Assembly (NCBI GenBank): GCA_002394535.1
Contig: DGUG01000184.1
Coordinates: 1 to 5,195 of the forward strand
Length of the DNA: 5,195 bases
Direction of reading: 5' to 3'
Source: Lachnospiraceae bacterium UBA4316
GTDB lineage: Bacteria > Bacillota > Clostridia > Lachnospirales > Lachnospiraceae
Positions 1-5,195 of the stretch are shown one piece after another. Position 1 is the first letter of the stretch. Each line of letters opens with the position of its first letter. The translations under genes were made by a program, and so were the position numbers. The notes below the pieces were generated by a model that had not been told where the DNA came from, did not search any database, and was given only the letters and a program-made list of their open reading frames with translations.

Positions 1-539
1 GCATAATCATAAATGCTATATATAGTGGACTTGCTTTCAAACCATCAGTTTCTTTCGTGTGCCTGGCACTAATGGCTGGCATTAGTGAGGAGACCATTTT
101 CAGGGCGATGCTTATTCCTATAGGAATGAGATATCTGAAGGTGAAGAATAGGGCAGTGGCAGCAGTAATTATCTCATCTGTCATCTTCGGACCGCTCCAT
201 TTGACAAATATATTCGTAGGAGCAGATCCTGTCATGACTTTGATACAGGCATTCATGGCAACCTGTGGCGGTTTTGTTCTCGCCGGAATATATCTGAGGA
301 CCGGCTCGGTAATCCCGGGAATGATTGCTCACGCTGTGTATGATTTTATCAATTTTGTTACAGATCCAACCATCAATGAAAAGGGCATTGTAGTTTCTGA
401 TAGCGGGAATGTTGGTATTTCGTATTATGTGATTATACTGGCGGTTTCGGTGACGCTTCTTGTAGCAGGATGCTATCTTATCAGAAAGACTAAACAGGAT
501 ACAATAGAGAATATATGGAAGATCAAGTGGAGCAACTGA
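1..539 (+). CDS. CPBP family intramembrane metalloprotease, 5'-truncated by window edge
   Basis: This is the C-terminal part of a CPBP (CaaX protease and bacteriocin-processing, Abi/PF02517) membrane protein. All three family motifs are visible: the EExxxR motif as EETIFR (bases 87-104), the FxxxH motif as FGPLH (186-200), and the third-helix motif HAVYD (330-344). These supply the glutamates and histidines proposed to bind the catalytic metal inside the membrane. Hydrophobic helices surround each motif, and a last membrane helix lies at about 417-480, before a short basic tail. The frame is open from base 3 and hydrophobic before the GTG at 57, so that GTG is probably internal and the true start is upstream of the window. 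Family members are usually 200-300 residues; about 178 are visible. Bacterial members act in prenyl-protein or peptide processing or in bacteriocin self-immunity, but no bacteriocin gene is visible here, so the substrate is unknown. No residue of the core motifs is missing, so the protein is probably active. Confidence 0.9.
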   Translation, partial: IIINAIYSGLAFKPSVSFVCLALMAGISEETIFRAMLIPIGMRYLKVKNRAVAAVIISSVIFGPLHLTNIFVGADPVMTLIQAFMATCGGFVLAGIYLRTGSVIPGMIAHAVYDFINFVTDPTINEKGIVVSDSGNVGISYYVIILAVSVTLLVAGCYLIRKTKQDTIENIWKIKWSN

Positions 540-616
540 TTTGAAAAGTTTTAAGAATAGCCCCTACTTACAATAATGAGAAAATTTGCCGAAATGGGCG
601 TGAATCGGGAAAAAAT

Positions 617-643
617 GCAAAAAAATAGACGCATAACAGCGTC
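617..643 (-). terminator. Possible weak terminator reading leftward
   Basis: Bases 628-632 (GACGC) and 639-643 (GCGTC) form a perfect 5-bp stem with a 6-base loop. Read on the minus strand, the hairpin is followed by TA and then a run of seven T (complement of 619-625, an A-run), the layout of a rho-independent terminator. The stem is short, so this is a weak call. No minus-strand gene that would need it is visible in the window; it may serve leftward antisense or read-through transcription. Confidence 0.3.
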
Positions 644-682
644 AAGAAAAGATGTGAAATCCGAATTGCTATGTGTATCCAA

Positions 683-714
683 CAAAAAAAGGAGCGTTGC
701 GGACTCGCTCCTTT
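683..714 (-). terminator. Hairpin with strong leftward T-run, possibly bidirectional
   Basis: Bases 688-696 (AAAGGAGCG) and 706-714 (CGCTCCTTT) are a perfect 9-bp inverted repeat with a 9-base loop. An A-run lies at 684-690, so on the minus strand the GC-rich stem is followed by TTTTTTT, a good intrinsic terminator. On the plus strand the tail is only TTT and then CCC, so it would stop transcription from the CPBP gene less well. It lies about 150 bases after the CPBP stop codon and could still serve as that gene's terminator. The structure is seen directly; the direction of use is inferred. Confidence 0.55.
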
Positions 715-748
715 CCCATAAAATCAATATTTTCTAATGCTATCTTTT

Positions 749-780
749 GCGGATGGCGAGTTCGAGTCCCACTATCCACC
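749..780 (+). pseudogene. tRNA-His-like 3' remnant; candidate integration attachment site
   Basis: Bases 761-767 are a standard T-loop (TTCGAGT). They are followed by a 5-base T-stem strand CCCAC (768-772), a 7-base acceptor strand TATCCAC (773-779) and a discriminator C (780), exactly the spacing of a tRNA 3' end without encoded CCA. A C discriminator is characteristic of tRNA-His in bacteria, so that identity is inferred. The D arm and anticodon arm are absent: no matching 5' half (GTGGATA) lies at the expected distance upstream, and the other T-stem strand (756-760, GCGAG) mispairs at two of five positions. A strong terminator follows 8 bases later, as after a normal tRNA gene. Two readings are possible: the displaced 3' end of a tRNA gene left by an element integrated to the left (attR-like), or a tRNA that lost its centre, because 749-755 can pair with the acceptor strand. 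It cannot work as an ordinary tRNA. Confidence 0.6.
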
Positions 781-788
781 TGAATAAG

Positions 789-822
789 AATCCCCGTAAA
801 CAAAGTGTTTACGGGGATTTTT
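789..822 (+). terminator. Strong rho-independent terminator behind the tRNA remnant
   Basis: Bases 789-802 and 806-819 form a perfect 14-bp stem with a GC block (CCCCG/CGGGG) and a 3-base loop. The descending arm runs into a T-tract at 818-822. It starts 8 bases after the tRNA-like end, the usual place for a tRNA transcription terminator, and it shields the chemoreceptor gene from upstream transcription. An A-rich lead (783-790) could give some function in reverse. Confidence 0.9.
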
Positions 823-851
823 GTACTAGCAGCTTTTTCACGAGAATTATG

Positions 852-881
852 TTTACAAGATATATGAGGCCATAGTAATAT
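852..881 (+). promoter_or_regulatory. Candidate sigma-A promoter of the chemoreceptor gene
   Basis: TTTACA (852-857) resembles a -35 box, and TAATAT (876-881) resembles a -10 box after an 18-base spacer. This puts the start of transcription near 888, about 60 bases before the ATG. A promoter is expected here because a strong terminator ends at 822. I looked for a motility-type sigma-D/sigma-28 box (TAAA and then GCCGATA-like) and saw no good match. The call rests on pattern only. Confidence 0.4.
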
Positions 882-946
882 GATATAGGGGGATGTAGAG
901 CTTCTTATGAAACTTTACAGTATGTGCGGAAAAAGGAGAACACTTA

Positions 947-2707
947 ATGAAGAAACTTTTCGGTAAAGCAAATCTTTCGTTTATGGTGGCACTACAGATG
1001 CTTGTACTGCCGGCGGTTATATGTCTGATCGTCTCAATATTTATGCTTGGCAGAGAAATGAACAGCACATATTCCGATGCTGAAGCACTGTATTATGATA
1101 AGCTCTACCAGATCAACAGCAATCTGGTAAATGCGGATCGCGATTTTTATCAGGCAATGAATGCTGCGCAGCAGTACATGAGTATTAGCCAGTCTGACGG
1201 AAGTCTTCCCGAGGATGTGATGAATCAGTTGTATGCTGCAAGATCAGCTTCATTTGATGAGAATCTTGCTCAGACTCTTGAGAGGATCAGCAAGGCAAAT
1301 GAGATAGCCCAGACCGATTCTTATCTTTATACCGGAATCTCCATTGACGGCAAAACTTACAAAGACTTCTCGGAGGAGTTTACCACAAACTATGAGGCAT
1401 GGCTTGGCGTATATGATTTCAAAACTGAGGAGGGCGATATTACCGCTTTTAACGAGGATTTTGAGACAACACGTGATTCAATCTCGAACATGTCGGATAT
1501 AGTTGAGAAATGGGCAGAAGAGGAAGAGGCAATTGCCAAATCGGATATTAAGAGTAAGATCATCACACTCAGCATTGTATTTGCTATCATCATCATTTTG
1601 ATCTACCTGCTTGTTCTCGTCACGGCAAAATCATTGTCCGACGGCGTGAAGAGAGTAGAGGGAGCAATCGATAACATGTCAAACGGTGATTTTGTCACCC
1701 ATTTGGAAGTTGATTCGCCCGTTAAGGAATTCAAAGGAATCGCCTTAGCGGCAGAAAATATGAGACATAACCTTCACGAGGCGCTTAAGCGAATAATCGC
1801 AAGTGCGCAGAATGTGGATGACGGAGCAAATGTTGCAAAAGAAAAAATATCGGACAGCCAGACAGCAACGGCTGATATCAACCAGGCTGTATCGGATCTT
1901 GCGAACGGTGCAACTGCAATGGCAACCGATGTTCAAAGTGCAGCGGGTATCACCGTAAGTATCGGAAATGCGGTTGAAAATGTTCTCGGGGCTGCCAATT
2001 CAAACCTTGAAAACGGCCGAAACGTTATGGAAGAATCGCTGAGGGTTCAAAGTGAACTGGGAGAACTTGTTACTTCAGGTCAGAACACGAGAGAGAAAGC
2101 AAATCACGTTTCGGAATCTGTCAGCGAAACCGCCGAAGTTGTATCCCGTATCAGCCAGGCTGCGGATCTTATCATTTCAATTGCCAACCAGACCAACCTG
2201 CTTGCACTTAACGCATCGATTGAAGCAGCACGTGCCGGTGAGGCAGGCCGCGGATTTGCGGTTGTTGCGGATAACATCAAGGATCTGGCAGAAGAGTCTA
2301 ACAGTGCCGCAAACGAGATCTCAAGCATGCTCAAACAGATTACCGATCTGTCGAATCAGAACAAATCCCTTACCGATGCCATCAAAAAGGCAACGGAGGA
2401 TGAGACGGCAGCTCTCAACAGTATGAGTGATTCCTTTGAGAGGATGCTCGGAATGCTGCATGAAACCGAGGAAGGTAACAACAGGATAGTGGAACTTGTT
2501 GAAACCCTTGAAGGTAACAAGAACTCTATTATGGATTCGGTTGAATCACTGTCTTCCGTATCAGAGGAAAATGCCGCATCTACTCAGCAGACAAGTGCAT
2601 CCCTTTCGATGCTTGACGATAACATGGTAAATGTTGTGGAACAGGCGGAAAATCTGAAAGTCGTTGCCATGGAACTGCGTGATAATGTTAAGATGTTCAC
2701 TATCTGA
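947..2707 (+). CDS. Methyl-accepting chemotaxis protein (transmembrane chemoreceptor)
   Basis: This complete 586-residue chemoreceptor senses an extracellular ligand and controls the CheA kinase through CheW. Membrane helix 1 spans about 12-34, and an extracytoplasmic, mostly helical sensor region 35-204 may be a four-helix bundle (inferred from length and composition). Membrane helix 2 spans 205-227, a HAMP linker about 228-280 (with NGD and the KEFKG stretch), and the long coiled-coil signalling domain runs to the end. The conserved hairpin tip is clear at about 411-453, including [19 protein letters not shown] and GRGFAVVAD. The tip lies about 150 residues from either end of the cytoplasmic region, which suggests a long-heptad class (about 40-44 heptads, an estimate). 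Likely adaptation sites are E540/E541 and Q547/Q548, one heptad apart in the [14 protein letters not shown] segment. No CheR-tethering pentapeptide ends the protein. The ATG has a strong AAAGGAGA site (932-939) 7 bases before it. The ligand is unknown. It is transcribed alone, between terminators at 789-822 and 2725-2770. Confidence 0.97.
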   Translation: MKKLFGKANLSFMVALQMLVLPAVICLIVSIFMLGREMNSTYSDAEALYYDKLYQINSNLVNADRDFYQAMNAAQQYMSISQSDGSLPEDVMNQLYAARSASFDENLAQTLERISKANEIAQTDSYLYTGISIDGKTYKDFSEEFTTNYEAWLGVYDFKTEEGDITAFNEDFETTRDSISNMSDIVEKWAEEEEAIAKSDIKSKIITLSIVFAIIIILIYLLVLVTAKSLSDGVKRVEGAIDNMSNGDFVTHLEVDSPVKEFKGIALAAENMRHNLHEALKRIIASAQNVDDGANVAKEKISDSQTATADINQAVSDLANGATAMATDVQSAAGITVSIGNAVENVLGAANSNLENGRNVMEESLRVQSELGELVTSGQNTREKANHVSESVSETAEVVSRISQAADLIISIANQTNLLALNASIEAARAGEAGRGFAVVADNIKDLAEESNSAANEISSMLKQITDLSNQNKSLTDAIKKATEDETAALNSMSDSFERMLGMLHETEEGNNRIVELVETLEGNKNSIMDSVESLSSVSEENAASTQQTSASLSMLDDNMVNVVEQAENLKVVAMELRDNVKMFTI

Positions 2708-2724
2708 TTATATGACATAACAGG

Positions 2725-2770
2725 AAATCCCGCTCAAGCCGGTAAGAGTTTTGAGCGGGATTTATTATTT
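2725..2770 (+). terminator. Rho-independent terminator of the chemoreceptor gene
   Basis: Bases 2725-2737 and 2751-2763 make a perfect 13-bp stem containing CCCGC/GCGGG, with a 13-base loop and a T-rich tail (TTTATTATTTT, 2761-2770 and the base after). It begins 17 bases after the stop codon. The A-rich 5' side could also let it work leftward. It separates the chemoreceptor transcript from the HD-GYP gene. Confidence 0.9.
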
Positions 2771-2788
2771 TCGGACAGCCGGTTATGG

Positions 2789-2817
2789 TTTCTTCCGTCA
2801 ACAAAAAATGATAGAAT
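2789..2817 (+). promoter_or_regulatory. Possible promoter of the HD-GYP/SIMPL unit (weak)
   Basis: A promoter is expected between the terminator and the start at 2862. TAGAAT at 2812-2817 is a fair -10 box, but the -35 position 17 bases upstream (TTTCTT, 2789-2794) is poor. This would give a leader of about 40 bases. No sigma-28-like box or riboswitch fold was recognised in this 90-base stretch. Confidence 0.2.
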
Positions 2818-2851
2818 ATACCACAGATATATTTATCAGAAAATCACAGGC

Positions 2852-2856
2852 AGGTG
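2852..2856 (+). promoter_or_regulatory. Ribosome binding site that fixes the HD-GYP start
   Basis: AGGTG lies 5 bases before ATG 2862, within the stretch AGGCAGGTG. The other in-frame starts are worse: ATG 2808 has no purine-rich site before it, and TTG 2751 falls inside the terminator stem of the previous gene. The site is moderate in strength. Confidence 0.6.
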
Positions 2857-2861
2857 TTCAA

Positions 2862-4706
2862 ATGGCGGATAAGGAAACAAACAGGCCGCAAAACAGTGCA
2901 AGACCGAACATACGACAGCCGAAAGAGCAGATTGTATTTTTCTCAATTTTCATATTATTTATTGTTGTTTCAATATTTCTGGACAGAAAAAGTGCATTAC
3001 CGTTCATAGAAGAAAGCATTCCGGTGAATGCGGAGTGGATTACGGAATCAAACGAGATTGTGGATCTGTATGAACAGCATTCCGGGATTATGGATCTGTC
3101 GAGAGATGTGAGTGACATTGACCTGCAGGGAAAATCACTGTGTATGAAGAGCATAGATACTGTGCTGGATGTGTACGCTGACGGGAAGCTCATATACAGT
3201 TATGATCCGGACATTCCAAAGAGGCTTGGAATATCATATGGTATGTATGCTCATACGATCGCCATACCGGAGAACACAGAGATTCTGGGACTGCATCTTG
3301 AACCGGTCTTTCCGAAGACGCCTGTTGCATTAAATGATGTGGTTATAGGGGACGGCAGCCGGTATATGACAGATCTGTTCAGACGGAATCTGGGAGCCTT
3401 TGGCCTTTCTTCACAGATCGTTCTTGTAGGTTTAATGTTTCTTGCAATAGGCATTTTCGCAAGAGTCCTCATGAATACCGTCGGACTTGATTTTATCTCT
3501 TTTGGAGTACTCTGTATTCTGATAGGATTCATAGGGTATAATGACACTCTGCTGCTTCAGGTTCTGACGCGGCATCCGGCGATAGTCCGTGTGATCACAT
3601 ACATATGCCTGATCTTTCTGCCTTATCCTGCCGTGTCTTTTTTTGCGGGAGCAACGGGATACAGTCATTCAAAACTTGTATCGGCAACGCTTTATGTGTG
3701 TCTCGTTGATTTTATAGCACAGGTACTTCTGACATATTACGGCATATCGGATTATTATTATATGTTGCCGGTTAGCCATGTGATAATAGTTGTGGCATTT
3801 GCGATAATAGCATTTCTGATAGCGAGAGGCATCAGGCAGAATACTATCCAGACAGAACTGCTTCGCAGTCTCACTTTGGGTATACTGGTGCTGCTGATCG
3901 GAGTGGGAATAGATTTTACAAGATATTACCTGAAGCAAAGCTACGGTTCATCCGGTTATACAAGACTGGGCGTTCTGATTTTCACATTTCTTGTGGGAAT
4001 CTATCTGATGCGCAGGCAGACGGAGGGATTGCTGCAAAAACAGCAGGAAAACCAGACTTTCATCAGAGAGATCACGACAGCCTTTGCAAGGGTTATCGAT
4101 ATGAAGGACAGTTACACAAACGGACATTCTTCGCGGGTGGCAAAGTACACTTCCATGCTTGCCCGGGAATTGGGGTATGATGAAGAAACCGTAGAGAGGT
4201 ATTACAGGATTGCCCTGCTTCACGATGTGGGTAAGATCGGTATTCCGAAGGCTGTTCTCAACAAGCCCGGCAAGCTTACGGATGAGGAATATGAGATCAT
4301 AAAATCACACACATCCAAAGGTTACGAAGTGCTGAAGGATATCAGTATCATGCCGGATCTTGCGACAGGTGCGAGATCACACCATGAGCGGCCTGACGGG
4401 CAGGGGTATCCTAACGGACTCCACGGGGAAAATATTCCCCGGGCGGCGCAGATCATTGCGGTTGCCGACTGCTTTGACGCGATGTACTCTAACCGTCCGT
4501 ACCGTAAGCGCATGAATTTTGATAAGGCCGTCTCGATCATCAGGGAAGTTTCGGGAACGCAGCTTACACCGGATGTGGTGGATGCTTTTTTAAGACTGGT
4601 GGATAAGGGAGAGTTCCGTGCCGCGGATGATACCGGCGGCGGCTCAACCGAAAACATAGATAACATCAGAAAACAGGAACATAGCAATAAGGAAAGGGAT
4701 AACTGA
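2862..4706 (+). CDS. Membrane HD-GYP cyclic-di-GMP phosphodiesterase with extracytoplasmic domain and 7TM sensor
   Basis: This 614-residue receptor is predicted to hydrolyse the second messenger cyclic-di-GMP in response to an outside signal. A charged N-terminus precedes membrane helix 1 (24-40). An extracytoplasmic domain of about 45-175 looks beta-rich, with the VLDVYADGKLIYSY pattern seen in 7TMR-DISM-type sensors. Seven membrane helices follow at about 183-205, 209-226, 244-263, 273-293, 301-321, 335-355 and 367-385. A short helical linker (386-410) leads to the HD-GYP domain (about 411-585). Its key residues are all present: H422 (GHSSRV), H454/D455 (LLHDVGKIGIP) with K458, H483 (SHTSKGYE), H507/H508 (HHERPDGQGYP, with GYP at 515-517) and D536 (VADCFDAM). 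The enzyme is therefore predicted to be active. The last 30 or so residues are polar and probably disordered. The start was chosen by its ribosome binding site; longer in-frame starts reach into the upstream terminator. The stop lies two bases before the SIMPL gene, so the two form an operon. The signal is unknown. Confidence 0.95.
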   Translation: MADKETNRPQNSARPNIRQPKEQIVFFSIFILFIVVSIFLDRKSALPFIEESIPVNAEWITESNEIVDLYEQHSGIMDLSRDVSDIDLQGKSLCMKSIDTVLDVYADGKLIYSYDPDIPKRLGISYGMYAHTIAIPENTEILGLHLEPVFPKTPVALNDVVIGDGSRYMTDLFRRNLGAFGLSSQIVLVGLMFLAIGIFARVLMNTVGLDFISFGVLCILIGFIGYNDTLLLQVLTRHPAIVRVITYICLIFLPYPAVSFFAGATGYSHSKLVSATLYVCLVDFIAQVLLTYYGISDYYYMLPVSHVIIVVAFAIIAFLIARGIRQNTIQTELLRSLTLGILVLLIGVGIDFTRYYLKQSYGSSGYTRLGVLIFTFLVGIYLMRRQTEGLLQKQQENQTFIREITTAFARVIDMKDSYTNGHSSRVAKYTSMLARELGYDEETVERYYRIALLHDVGKIGIPKAVLNKPGKLTDEEYEIIKSHTSKGYEVLKDISIMPDLATGARSHHERPDGQGYPNGLHGENIPRAAQIIAVADCFDAMYSNRPYRKRMNFDKAVSIIREVSGTQLTPDVVDAFLRLVDKGEFRAADDTGGGSTENIDNIRKQEHSNKERDN

Positions 4707-4708
4707 GA

Positions 4709-5195
4709 ATGGAAAACGACAACAAAACAACAGGAATCGTAAGATCAATAGTCATACTGGTAAGTGTGTTTGCCTTGGCGGCGGCAGCTATAGTATGTAC
4801 CTTTATTCTGACACGCGGATTTGTGGAGGCAAAATCCGGCAACAGAGGCGGACTGTCCGCCACAGGTTCCGCGAGCCTTGATTTTGAAGCCGATCTTATC
4901 GTATGGAGAGGTACGTACTCGGCGTATGCGGAAACAACCGGAGATGCATATGCGATATTAAACCGTGATGCCGACAAGATCAGAAGATACCTTGATAACA
5001 AGGGAATAGGAAGCGATGACATAGTATTTTCCGCGATTGAAATCAACAGGAGATACAACTCGAATTACAACGAGGAGGGAAACTACGTCGGCGATTCGTT
5101 TGCAGGTTATGAGCTTTATCAGACAGTTACAGTCTCATCCGAGGATGTGGATACGGTTGAGAGCGTATCAAGAAACATAACGGAGCTTATTGAAA
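4709..5195 (+). CDS. SIMPL (DUF541) domain protein, membrane-anchored, 3'-truncated by window edge
   Basis: The frame from ATG 4709 stays open to the end of the window (162 codons). A short polar N-terminus is followed by one membrane helix or uncleaved signal anchor (about 13-35). The part outside the membrane starts near residue 49 with LSATGSASLDFEADLIVWRG, the family pattern of a first strand with TGxA and then a xADL strand. A helix about 78-97 (YAILNRDADKIRRYLDNKGI) follows, and then strands including the YELYQTVTVSS segment and the DVDTVESVSRNITELIE helix. This matches SIMPL/DUF541 (PF04402) proteins, which sit in the periplasm or on the cell surface; their biochemical role is poorly defined, and some are linked to oxidative stress or to oligomeric surface structures. 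The start is two bases after the HD-GYP stop, with AAAGGG (4693-4698) as ribosome binding site inside that gene, so translation is probably coupled. The family assignment is from recognition of the pattern. The C-terminus is not visible. Confidence 0.8.
   Translation, partial: MENDNKTTGIVRSIVILVSVFALAAAAIVCTFILTRGFVEAKSGNRGGLSATGSASLDFEADLIVWRGTYSAYAETTGDAYAILNRDADKIRRYLDNKGIGSDDIVFSAIEINRRYNSNYNEEGNYVGDSFAGYELYQTVTVSSEDVDTVESVSRNITELIE

Larger units (their letters stand above)
540..946. other. Intergenic region with hairpins, tRNA remnant, terminator and promoter
   Basis: This 407-base gap between the CPBP gene and the chemoreceptor gene holds no convincing coding sequence. From left to right it contains an A-rich stretch with a short hairpin (628-643), a perfect 9-bp inverted repeat (688-714), a tRNA-like 3' end (749-780), a strong terminator (789-822) and a candidate promoter (852-881). 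It ends with the ribosome binding site of the chemoreceptor gene (932-939). The composition changes from A-rich to mixed around the tRNA-like fragment, which would suit a junction between two DNA segments, though that is only suggestive. Confidence 0.6.

Noticed and set aside
57..59. GTG 57 as the start of the CPBP protease
   Set aside because: The frame is open and hydrophobic back to the window edge, there is no ribosome binding site before it, and the EExxxR motif would then lie only about 10 residues from the start, unlike the family.
576..737. A 53-codon open frame (ATG 576 to TAA 735) in the gap after the CPBP gene
   Set aside because: There is no ribosome binding site before the ATG, its product is a Lys/Arg-rich string with no recognised family, and it runs through the perfect inverted repeat at 688-714. 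It is most likely chance.
749..780. The tRNA-like end as the 3' end of a tmRNA
   Set aside because: A tmRNA 3' end should pair with a GGGG-type 5' start and read roughly GCTCCACCA. The acceptor strand here is TATCCAC with C discriminator and no encoded CCA, which fits tRNA-His better.
820..946. A riboswitch (for example a cyclic-di-GMP GEMM type) in the chemoreceptor leader
   Set aside because: I looked for its conserved core and paired stems and saw none; the stretch is short and holds only a plausible promoter and the ribosome binding site.
2052..2426. A 124-codon plus-strand frame inside the chemoreceptor gene
   Set aside because: It overlaps the highly conserved signalling hairpin in another frame, and the product is a low-complexity Arg/Pro/Leu-rich string. 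It is a shadow frame.
2751..2861. A 37-residue N-terminal extension of the HD-GYP protein from TTG 2751 (or from ATG 2808)
   Set aside because: TTG 2751 lies in the stem of the chemoreceptor terminator and has no ribosome binding site. ATG 2808 also lacks one. ATG 2862 has AGGTG at 5 bases and begins a typical charged tail before the first membrane helix.
4666..5058. A 130-codon minus-strand frame over the end of the HD-GYP gene and the SIMPL gene
   Set aside because: It is antisense to a clear HD-GYP C-terminus and a recognisable SIMPL domain, and its product has no recognisable features. It is a shadow frame.

Overview
The window looks like chromosomal DNA of an anaerobic, probably motile Firmicute, most likely a Lachnospiraceae-type Clostridia (Butyrivibrio/Roseburia-like). 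This rests on moderately AT-rich DNA, strong purine-rich ribosome binding sites, U-tailed hairpin terminators, a tRNA end without an encoded CCA, and a membrane-bound HD-GYP protein with a 7TM sensor of the kind common in that family. The assignment is inference; no 16S or housekeeping marker is present.

Layout. Positions 1-539 hold the C-terminal part of a CPBP-family (Abi/CAAX-like) membrane metalloprotease whose start lies outside the window. Positions 540-946 are a 407-base non-coding stretch. It contains two hairpins with T-runs on the minus strand, a degenerate tRNA-His-like 3' end (about 749-780), a very strong rho-independent terminator directly behind it (789-822), and the likely promoter and ribosome binding site of the next gene. 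Positions 947-2707 encode a complete methyl-accepting chemotaxis protein, followed by its own terminator (2725-2770). From 2862 a two-gene unit begins. First is a complete HD-GYP cyclic-di-GMP phosphodiesterase with an extracytoplasmic domain and a 7TM module (2862-4706). Two bases after its stop comes a membrane-anchored SIMPL (DUF541) protein that runs off the right edge (4709-5195+).

How it fits together. The chemoreceptor would pass an external signal to CheA/CheW. The HD-GYP protein would turn another external signal into lower cyclic-di-GMP, which generally favours motility over attachment. The two genes are transcriptionally separate, so any joint role is inference from position. The HD-GYP and SIMPL genes are almost certainly co-transcribed and translationally coupled, which ties an uncharacterised extracytoplasmic SIMPL protein to a cyclic-di-GMP sensor.

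The most unusual feature is the tRNA-like fragment at 749-780. It has a tRNA T-loop, 3' acceptor strand and discriminator base, and is followed by a typical terminator, but it has no D arm or anticodon arm. It could be the displaced 3' end of a tRNA-His gene (an attachment site of an element extending to the left and carrying the CPBP gene) or a tRNA with its centre deleted. No previously undescribed system is proven by this sequence.
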